Origin: Elusimicrobia bacterium RBG_16_66_12
GTDB taxonomy: Bacteria > Elusimicrobiota > Elusimicrobia > UBA1565 > UBA9628
Assembly (NCBI GenBank): GCA_001800005.1
Contig: MGUL01000148.1
Coordinates: 31,044 to 40,919 of the forward strand
Length of the DNA: 9,876 bases
Reading direction: 5' to 3'
Below, piece after piece: positions 4,371 through 9,876 of this stretch. How positions within the stretch are numbered: position 1 is the first letter of the stretch; each line of letters starts with the position of its first letter. Both the position numbers and the translations under genes were made by a program. Under the pieces are notes generated by a model that was not told the DNA's origin, did not search any database, and worked only from the letters and a program-made list of their open reading frames with translations.

Positions 4371-6224
4371 GTGAGGAGATTGCCCCTTCCCGTCCGGCTG
4401 ACCGTGATCGTCGCCCTCGCGATTTTCGCCATCGAGATGGCGATCATGGCCCTGTTTCCGTTCACCGCCCTCGAGTCTCGTTGGGGCGTCATGCTCCTGG
4501 ACTCCGGCGTCCTCATCACGACGCTCATCCCCGTTCTCTATGCCTTCATTCTCCGCCCGCTGGCGTCCGAGATCGCGGCGCGCGAGGCGGCGGAGTCCCG
4601 GCTCAGGGAGGTCAACGCCGGCCTGGAGTCGCGCGTGGCCGAGCGCACGCGCGAGCTCGAGGCCGCCCTCGAGGCCTCGGAGTCGGCCGCCAGGGCGAAG
4701 AGCCAGTTCCTCGCCTGCGTGAGCCACGAGCTTCGGACCCCCCTCAACGCCGTCATCGGGATGACTCAGCTCCTTCTGGACACGCCCTTGTCCGCCCAGC
4801 AGACGGAGTTCGCCCGGATGAGCCACACGGGAGGGACGGCCCTGCTGACCCTCATCAACGACATCCTCGATTTCTCGAAGCTGGAGGCCGGCAAGCTGGA
4901 TCTGACGTCCGCGGACTTCGATCTGCTGCTCGCGCTCGAGGACTGCGCCCATCTCGTGGCCGCCCAGGCCCACGAAAAGGGCCTGGAGATCGCCGTGAGC
5001 GTCGCGGTCGACGTCCCCAGGGCCCTGCGCGGCGACGACAGGCGCCTGCGCCAGATCCTCCTGAATCTGCTGAACAACGCGGTCAAGTTCACCTCGGAGG
5101 GCGAAGTCGTGCTCAGCGCCCGCCAGATGGGGCGCGCGGAGAGTCCCGTCGTGATCCGATTCGAGGTGAAGGACACCGGCATCGGCGTGCCTCCCGATAT
5201 CCAGCCGCGTCTTTTCCAGGCGTTCACCCAGGGCGACTCCTCGACGACGCGCCGCTACGGCGGGACCGGCCTGGGGCTCGCCATCTCCCGCTGGATCGTC
5301 GAGCTGATGGGGGGAAGGATCGGGCTGGAGAGCGCGCCCGGGAAGGGCTCGATCTGCTGGTGCGAGATTCCCTTCGAACGCGGCGGGAGCGCGGAGGCGC
5401 AGACGCGCGCCGGGGCCGGCCTCTCCGCTCTCAGCATCCTCGTGGTGGACGACAACGCCGTCAGCCGCGGGATCCTCCAGCGCCGGCTCGACGCTTGGGG
5501 CATGCGCTGCCGCTGCGAGGCGGACGGACCGCGGGCCATCGCGGAGCTCAAGCGCGCCGCCGCCGCCGGGCAGCCCTACGGCCTCGTCCTCATCGACGCC
5601 CGGATGCCCGGGATGGACGGCCTGGAATTGGCGCGCGCCATCCGCGCGGACGGCGCGCTGTCTTCCGCCCGCTTGATCATGATGACCTCGATGGGCGTCG
5701 CCGCCCCGCCGCAGGACGCCCTCGGCGCGGGGGCGGAGTCATGCCTGATCAAGCCCGTGAGGCAGGCCCCGCTCCTCGACGCGATCGTGAACGCGGTCTC
5801 GAAGAGCGCGCCGATCCCGTTCAAGGCCGCCGCGGGCGCTCCGCCCGCGCCCGCCAGGCGGGGCCGGATCCTTCTGGCGGAGGACAACGACATCAATCGG
5901 GTGTTGGCCTGGCACATGCTGGCGAAGCTGGGCTACGAGGCGGACATCGTCGCCAACGGCAGCGAAGCCATCCGCGCGGCGCAATCCGCCGACTACGCGG
6001 TCATCCTCATGGATGTCCACATGCCGGAGATGGACGGCTTCGCGGCGACCGCCGCGATCCGCGGGTTGGGCGGAAGGTTCAAGGCGATTCCCATCATCGC
6101 CGTGACGGCCGACGCGATGTCCGGCGACCACGAGAAATGCGTGAAGGCCGGCATGAACGACTACCTTTCGAAGCCCTTTTCCATCGAGGCGCTTGATAAG
6201 ACTCTCGCTCGCTGGCTGCGCTGA
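4371..6224 (+). CDS. Membrane hybrid histidine kinase with two receiver domains
   Basis: From the GTG at 4371 the protein has 617 residues. Two membrane segments (about 8-31 and 38-61) are separated by a very short loop, so there is no periplasmic sensor domain. A coiled-coil linker (about 66-113) leads to the HisKA domain with SHELRTPLNAVIGM (His119). The ATPase domain follows: N-box near Asn235-236, DTGIG at Asp268 and GGTGLG near 297-302. Receiver 1 has acceptor Asp409 in LIDARMPGMDGLE and Lys461. Receiver 2 has Asp548 in LMDVHMPEMDGFA and Lys601. No HPt domain is fused, so phosphotransfer probably uses a separate protein. An ATG at 4335 would add 12 residues, but it lacks a ribosome-binding site and lies upstream of a perfect -10 box. 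The gene is divergent from the PAP2 gene. The signal is unknown; regulation of the neighbouring PAP2 gene is possible but unsupported. Confidence 0.9.
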   Translation: MRRLPLPVRLTVIVALAIFAIEMAIMALFPFTALESRWGVMLLDSGVLITTLIPVLYAFILRPLASEIAAREAAESRLREVNAGLESRVAERTRELEAALEASESAARAKSQFLACVSHELRTPLNAVIGMTQLLLDTPLSAQQTEFARMSHTGGTALLTLINDILDFSKLEAGKLDLTSADFDLLLALEDCAHLVAAQAHEKGLEIAVSVAVDVPRALRGDDRRLRQILLNLLNNAVKFTSEGEVVLSARQMGRAESPVVIRFEVKDTGIGVPPDIQPRLFQAFTQGDSSTTRRYGGTGLGLAISRWIVELMGGRIGLESAPGKGSICWCEIPFERGGSAEAQTRAGAGLSALSILVVDDNAVSRGILQRRLDAWGMRCRCEADGPRAIAELKRAAAAGQPYGLVLIDARMPGMDGLELARAIRADGALSSARLIMMTSMGVAAPPQDALGAGAESCLIKPVRQAPLLDAIVNAVSKSAPIPFKAAAGAPPAPARRGRILLAEDNDINRVLAWHMLAKLGYEADIVANGSEAIRAAQSADYAVILMDVHMPEMDGFAATAAIRGLGGRFKAIPIIAVTADAMSGDHEKCVKAGMNDYLSKPFSIEALDKTLARWLR

Positions 6225-6234
6225 TTTCTGGGTC

Positions 6235-6262
6235 TTGCGTTTTCCCGTCGGACGCTTATCCT
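6235..6262 (+). promoter_or_regulatory. Possible promoter of the exported Cys-protease-like gene
   Basis: TTGCGT (6235-6240) and TATCCT (6257-6262) are separated by 16 bases. The -10-like element ends seven bases before the ATG at 6270, so a leaderless or near-leaderless transcript is predicted. A G-run directly touching the ATG is too close to act as a normal ribosome-binding site. The elements are moderate matches only. Confidence 0.4.
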
Positions 6263-6269
6263 TAGGGGG

Positions 6270-7952
6270 ATGAGCCCCGTTTCCCCGCGCGCCGCGGCGC
6301 TCGCGCTGCTGTTCTGCGGCCAGGCGTCCGCGCAGACGCGCACCGGCCAGGTCGCCCCCATCCCCTCTTCGGGCGGAGAGCGCGTCGGCTCCGCGCCTGC
6401 CGTCACGCTCGCGCCCGCGACGGTCCTGGCCCCGGCGCTGAGCCAGGGCCCGACCTTGGCCGCGCCCACCGCCGTCGCCGCCGCTCCGCCCGCGCCCGTC
6501 CCGCGGAAACTCTCGGCCAAGGGCGACGTCCCCGACGGGTCCCGCCCCGCGGACCTTTCCCCCGTCGCTCTGCGCGAGAGACTCAGCGTCGACGGCCGCG
6601 TCGACCCGGGACGCGTCCAGGAGGCTTATGATGGAGGCGGACTCCTGCGCGGCCTGCCCAAGGCCCTCGCCGAGGACCGCGCCCTTTCCGAGCATGCGCG
6701 CGACGGCGCGCCGCGGAAGGCGCTGCTGCGCCTCTCCCACCTGGGCAAGAACCATCCGGCTCTGCAGGACGGCGCCGGGAAGGCCGCCGTCGGGCTGCTT
6801 CGCAGCCGCCTTGAGTCCGCCCGGCCCTCGCCGCCGGTCTCGGCTCTCGACTCGGCGCTGGCGGCGGCCGAGCGTTTCTTGGCGCGCCGCGAGTTCGGCC
6901 TCGCGCTGGAGGCGGGGCGCCGCGCGGTCGAGGGACTGAAGGCCGCGCCGCTCGGCGGCCTGACCCGTCTGGAGCTCTCGCGCGACGCTTACGCCCTGAT
7001 CAGCCTCGTCAAGGACCGCGGCGGACCCTACCTTTACGGCCGCATGGGCGAGTTCGAGGCCTCCGAGCTCGCCGAGCGCGTTCGCGGTCTCCGGCGGCGC
7101 GACCCCGGCGCCTATGTCGGCGAGCCTCTCTCGGGCGAGCCCGTGCGCGTGCAGTGTTACGGCGACTGCGCGGTCCAGCAGGCTTACAACCATCCGCGGC
7201 TGTCGGCGCTGGCCGGCCAGCTCCCCTACGGCAGTTTCCTGGCCGCGGTCGAGGCGGCCAACGACGCGAAGGTGCGCAAGGAGGGCCTGTCGGCCGACGA
7301 GAGCCGTCTGCTGCTTTTCAAGCTCGGGCTGGACGTCGTCCGCCGCCCGGCCCCGGCCGACGCCGAGGCCTTGGTCTCCCTGCTGCGCGAGCACGGCGCG
7401 CTGATGATGGCGGTGAGCTGGCATGCGCCCAAGGCGCTGAAGGGCGGCGACCACGCGGTGCTGGTGCAGGGCGCCCTGCGCGAGGCCGGGCAATGGCGCT
7501 TCGTGCTCATCGACTCGAACCACTCGCGTCCTCAGCTCTACTCCTTCCGGGACCTCCAGCTGCTGAGCCCGGGCGAGTTCTCCTCGGTCTCGCCTCTGCC
7601 CCTCGATTCGCCCTACCTGCCGAAGACTCTTCGCGCGATCTTCGACCCCGGCCTGCGCCTGCGCGCGGGCGCGCATGCCTTCATCGAGCGCTTCGCCGTC
7701 CTTCGTCCGCGGGTGCCGGGCTGGAAGCGGGCGGCCTTCGGCGCGATCAACGCGCTGCGTGCGCGCCTCGGGCGCGAGGCGCTGGAGCCGGAACCGGTCC
7801 TCGAACGCGACTCCAACGTCCTCCCAGTCGACAAGCTCCCGGCGCGGGCGCGCGGTCTGCGTCTGCCGCCGGAGGCCCTGCTCACGGGACCGGACGGCAA
7901 GCGCTACGTCAACCGCCTCATCCTCGAGCGCCTGCTTAACGAGCGGCGCTGA
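6270..7952 (+). CDS. Exported protein with probable papain/C39-like cysteine peptidase domain
   Basis: This 560-residue protein begins with a short signal peptide (MSPVSPRAAALALLFCGQ, cleavage probably after ASAQ near residue 22). A low-complexity Ala/Pro-rich stretch runs to about residue 80. Residues 95-280 are helical and not recognised. Residues 290-420 look like a papain-fold cysteine peptidase: QCYGDCAVQQAYN (Cys300 the likely nucleophile, Cys296 the alternative), KGGDHAVLVQGA (His395) and FVLIDSNHSRPQLYSF (Asp415 or Asn417). The order Cys, His, Asp/Asn and the sequence after His fit C39/papain-like enzymes. The C-terminal 100 residues are unassigned. It would act in the periplasm or outside the cell. 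It ends tail-to-tail with the acyltransferase gene, overlapping by 17 bases. The peptidase call is an inference from motifs; an inactive or non-proteolytic relative is possible. Confidence 0.65.
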   Translation: MSPVSPRAAALALLFCGQASAQTRTGQVAPIPSSGGERVGSAPAVTLAPATVLAPALSQGPTLAAPTAVAAAPPAPVPRKLSAKGDVPDGSRPADLSPVALRERLSVDGRVDPGRVQEAYDGGGLLRGLPKALAEDRALSEHARDGAPRKALLRLSHLGKNHPALQDGAGKAAVGLLRSRLESARPSPPVSALDSALAAAERFLARREFGLALEAGRRAVEGLKAAPLGGLTRLELSRDAYALISLVKDRGGPYLYGRMGEFEASELAERVRGLRRRDPGAYVGEPLSGEPVRVQCYGDCAVQQAYNHPRLSALAGQLPYGSFLAAVEAANDAKVRKEGLSADESRLLLFKLGLDVVRRPAPADAEALVSLLREHGALMMAVSWHAPKALKGGDHAVLVQGALREAGQWRFVLIDSNHSRPQLYSFRDLQLLSPGEFSSVSPLPLDSPYLPKTLRAIFDPGLRLRAGAHAFIERFAVLRPRVPGWKRAAFGAINALRARLGREALEPEPVLERDSNVLPVDKLPARARGLRLPPEALLTGPDGKRYVNRLILERLLNERR

Positions 7953-7967
7953 CCGCTCCGCTCGAGG
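7922..7967. terminator. Large inverted repeat over the convergent gene ends
   Basis: CCTCGAGCG (7922-7930) and CGCTCGAGG (7959-7967) are exact inverted repeats. An inner pair, GAGCGG (7941-7946) and CCGCTC (7953-7958), stacks directly on the right outer arm, leaving a 10-base bulge on the left arm. The result is a 15-bp GC-rich stem. Both stop codons (plus TGA 7950-7952, minus TAA 7936-7938) lie inside. There is no T-run on either strand, so it is a candidate bidirectional 3' end or mRNA-stabilising hairpin rather than a proven intrinsic terminator. Confidence 0.45.
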
Positions 7968-8604
7968 CGACCAGCGCCTCGGCTTCCAGGGTGATGGCGT
8001 CGAGTCTGGCCTTGAGTTCGGCGGCCTTGGCCTTCAGGTCGTCGTCCGGGAGGACCGAGAGGGGCTCGCCGTAGACCACCGCGCCGCGCCCGAAGGGCAG
8101 GGGGATGTGGAAATGGTCCCAGGCTTTGGCGAGGACGAGCCTGTTCGACTGCGCGTTCGTGACCGGCAGGATGGGCACGCCGAGCTTCTGGGCCAGGAAC
8201 AGGACCCCTTCCTTGACCTGGCGAGGCGGACCCTTGGGGCCGTCGGGCGTGATCCCAAGGTCGAGGCCGGACCTCAAGGTCTCCATCAGCGCGCGCACGG
8301 CCTGCGAGGCGCCCCGCGAGGAGGATCCGCGCACCGAGGCGACGCCGCAGAGGCGGATCGTCTCGGCGATCATCTCGCCGTCCTTGGAGCGGCTGATCAG
8401 GATGGCGACCTTGTCGCCGCGGTGCGTCACGGTGAAGAAGACCTGCCGCTGATGCCAGAAGGCGTAGATGAACCGGCGGTCTGCGGCCCGCAGGCGGGCG
8501 CGGATGTCGCCGCGGACGGTCGTGACGCGCGTCGTCAGCCTCAGCAGCGCTGAGTAGGCGAAGGCGAGGGAGGGGACGAGGGCGCGAAGGAGGGAAACAC
8601 CCAT
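7936..8604 (-). CDS. DUF374 lysophospholipid-type acyltransferase
   Basis: This 222-residue protein matches the DUF374 family of membrane-associated acyltransferases, related to lysophospholipid and lipid A acyltransferases. Family blocks, in order: YAFWHQRQVFF (His51), LISRSKDGEMIAE, RGSSSRGAS (92-100), ITPDGPKGPPRQV (118-130), and AWDHFHIPLPFGRG (161-174). The first 25 residues are hydrophobic and could anchor it in the inner membrane. The acceptor lipid is unknown; a role in outer-membrane lipid assembly is plausible from the barrel gene upstream in the same operon. Its ATG overlaps the stop of the preceding small gene (TGATG), indicating translational coupling, and it has no clear ribosome-binding site of its own. 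Its 3' end overlaps the convergent exported-protein gene. Confidence 0.88.
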   Translation of the reverse strand: MGVSLLRALVPSLAFAYSALLRLTTRVTTVRGDIRARLRAADRRFIYAFWHQRQVFFTVTHRGDKVAILISRSKDGEMIAETIRLCGVASVRGSSSRGASQAVRALMETLRSGLDLGITPDGPKGPPRQVKEGVLFLAQKLGVPILPVTNAQSNRLVLAKAWDHFHIPLPFGRGAVVYGEPLSVLPDDDLKAKAAELKARLDAITLEAEALVASSGAVSAAR

Positions 8605-8762
8605 CAGCGCTTGCGGTGGTTGCGTGGGCGGTCGTCGCGGAGATGGTGGCGGATGAGGAAGTAGCCCACGGCGCAGGCCGCGACGGCGACGCCGGCCAGC
8701 ATGATGAAACCGAGCACGGAGTCCATATCCCGGACTTCTTGAGGAAGGATGACGATGTTCAT
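8604..8762 (-). CDS. Small single-pass membrane protein (52 aa)
   Basis: An open frame of 53 codons lies between the barrel gene and the acyltransferase. It reads MNIVILPQEVRDMDSVL, then a hydrophobic helix GFIMLAGVAVAACAVGYFLI (residues 18-37), then a highly basic tail (RHHLRDDRPRNHRKR). By the positive-inside rule the tail is cytoplasmic, giving an N-out topology. It starts six bases after the barrel gene stop and its TGA overlaps the acyltransferase ATG by one base, which is strong positional evidence for a real gene. An alternative ATG at codon 13 (MDSVLGF) would leave a 40-residue protein with the helix intact. I do not recognise the family. It could be a small partner of the acyltransferase or a coupling peptide. 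Confidence 0.7.
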   Translation of the reverse strand: MNIVILPQEVRDMDSVLGFIMLAGVAVAACAVGYFLIRHHLRDDRPRNHRKR

Positions 8763-8768
8763 CGGGGT

Positions 8769-9876
8769 TTAGAAGGAATAGTTGATGTCCATGAACACGG
8801 CCACGCCCTCGCGTCCGACGCCGCAGTCGATGGAGCCGACGACCTGGGGCTTGGCCACGGCGCGCACGGCCCCGCCCACGACGGGGCGAACGTACCTCGC
8901 CGCGGCGCGTCCGGGGTTGTCGAAGACGGCGCCCGCGCCGACGAAGGGGGCGAGCTGGAACTCGGTGGTCACACCGGCCATCCGGTTCTCGAAGACCTTG
9001 AAGCGCTGTTCGACGTTGACCGTCGCCACGCCGCGGTCGATGTAGCGGCCCTCGCCGTAGGCGCGCAGGTTGTGCTTGCCGCCCAGCTTGGGCATGATCC
9101 AGAAGGGCGGGGTCGGGCCGAGGAGCTGTTCGTAGCGGGCCTGAAGCGCCAGGACCTTGTCGTCGCCGGACGGCCAGGGCCTGTACCAGCGGGCGTCGAA
9201 GCCGTAGCGGCCGTAATCGTAGGCGCTGGCCAGTCCCTGGACGGCGCGCTCGCCGTAGACCTCCATGAAGCCGCCCCTCGCGGTGGTCACGGCGTGGTCG
9301 CGGGTGTCGTAGACGAGCGTCAGGCGGTTCTCGTTGGTCTGCTGGCGTCCGCGCGCGAGCTGCACGGGGTAGGTCGCGGAGAAGGTCGGGAGGTTCGGCA
9401 GAGGGCCGTCGAGAATGCGGTCGGATTGGAGATGCTCGGTCATGCGCAGGCGCCAGGCGGACTTGTGGAAGAAAGGCATGCCCGCCCCCAGCTTGTATTG
9501 GAAATATTCTTCTTTGTAGTTGGCCTCCCCGCTCTTGGGCGTGTCCGGGCCGAAGCCGTAGAAGCGTTGTCCCGCGTCCATGTTGTACTGCAGGCGCGCG
9601 AAGATGTCGAAGTCCGTGCCCAGGATGCTGCCGTCCTCGTACTGGCCCAGGACCTCGCGCTCGTATCTGGACCAGGAGGCGCGCAGGGTGAGGCTGGCGT
9701 CTTCCTGAGGGTAGTAGTAGTAGCGGTAGGTCGGGATGACGCTGAAGTTGTCGTTGTAGGTCAAAGACGGGGCATGGATATGCTCGATGCGGTCGTCGTT
9801 CCTGCCTTGGATCACCCAGATGGGCATGACCCCCGCCGTGATGCCGCGGTTGGGGTCCGTGTCGATGATCGGCAGG
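8769..9876 (-). CDS. Omp85/BamA-like outer-membrane beta-barrel protein, 5' end missing
   Basis: The frame is open to the window edge, so at least 368 residues are seen and the N-terminus, possibly with POTRA domains, is missing. The visible part is alternating polar/hydrophobic and aromatic-rich, as in a beta-barrel. It starts with a TDPNRGITAGV block typical of the first strands of surface-antigen (D15) barrels. KLGGKHNLRAYGEGRYIDRG resembles the LRGY/substrate-loop region of Omp85 proteins and precedes NVEQRFKVFENRMAG. It ends in VFMDINYSF, a C-terminal aromatic barrel signal recognised by the BAM machinery. It heads an operon with a 52-residue membrane protein and a DUF374 acyltransferase. 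It may be BamA/TamA-like, or one of the Omp85-related proteins without POTRA domains; the upstream sequence is needed to tell. Confidence 0.82.
   Translation of the reverse strand, partial: LPIIDTDPNRGITAGVMPIWVIQGRNDDRIEHIHAPSLTYNDNFSVIPTYRYYYYPQEDASLTLRASWSRYEREVLGQYEDGSILGTDFDIFARLQYNMDAGQRFYGFGPDTPKSGEANYKEEYFQYKLGAGMPFFHKSAWRLRMTEHLQSDRILDGPLPNLPTFSATYPVQLARGRQQTNENRLTLVYDTRDHAVTTARGGFMEVYGERAVQGLASAYDYGRYGFDARWYRPWPSGDDKVLALQARYEQLLGPTPPFWIMPKLGGKHNLRAYGEGRYIDRGVATVNVEQRFKVFENRMAGVTTEFQLAPFVGAGAVFDNPGRAAARYVRPVVGGAVRAVAKPQVVGSIDCGVGREGVAVFMDINYSF

Noticed and set aside
3513..4973. 486-codon minus-strand open frame
   Set aside because: It crosses the PAP2 gene in another frame and the kinase gene antisense; its composition (Arg/Gly/Glu/Ala-rich) is typical of shadow frames in GC-rich DNA.
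4481..6196. 571-codon plus-strand frame inside the kinase gene
   Set aside because: Arg/Gly/His-rich frame-shifted shadow of a kinase with complete H, N, G and receiver motifs.
5739..7676. 645-codon minus-strand open frame
   Set aside because: Antisense to the kinase and the exported protein, both of which have clear domains or a signal peptide. It is low-complexity, with no recognisable motif.
1..9876. CRISPR arrays, tRNA or rRNA genes
   Set aside because: No regularly spaced repeats of CRISPR type and no recognisable tRNA or rRNA sequence were seen by eye on either strand.

Overview
The window is GC-rich, densely packed DNA from a diderm (Gram-negative) bacterium. The outer-membrane beta-barrel gene and the signal-peptide protein with an Ala/Pro-rich N-terminus show this. 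FixCX, a hybrid histidine kinase, a DUF374 acyltransferase and Ala/Pro-rich secreted proteins together fit Elusimicrobiota or a similarly deep-branching diderm lineage, but this placement is a tentative inference.

Layout. (1) Positions 1-1872, plus strand: the end of a receiver-domain response regulator, then fixC and fixX, the quinone-reducing half of a FixABCX electron-bifurcating or ETF:quinone system. fixX overlaps the fixC stop by one base and lacks one conserved cluster cysteine. (2) Positions 1876-3559, an accessory island: a BrnT/BrnA toxin-antitoxin pair on the minus strand, head-to-head with a HigB/HigA pair on the plus strand. The higBA part is visibly more AT-rich than its surroundings. 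Directly after higA lies a sequence that folds like an integron attC recombination site. The right core of that site abuts a deleted insertion sequence carrying only the start of a DUF772/IS1182-like transposase plus both candidate ends. (3) Positions 3560-6224: a PAP2_C-type membrane phosphatase/transferase (minus) divergent from a two-membrane-segment hybrid histidine kinase with two receiver domains (plus). (4) Positions 6270-7952: an exported protein with a probable papain/C39-like Cys-His-Asp/Asn domain. (5) Positions 7936-9876, a minus-strand operon: an Omp85/BamA-like barrel (cut by the window edge), a 52-residue single-pass membrane protein and a DUF374 lysophospholipid-type acyltransferase, all tightly packed or overlapping.

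How it fits together. The outer-membrane operon and the PAP2 gene point to envelope lipid and protein biogenesis. FixCX feeds electrons between ETF and quinone. The middle island is a hot spot where a toxin-antitoxin cassette and then an IS appear to have landed between core genes. The most unusual signals are the attC-like site behind higBA, the IS remnant at its core, repeated placement of -10-like hexamers 5-7 bases before start codons (possible leaderless mRNAs), and the FixX cysteine substitution.
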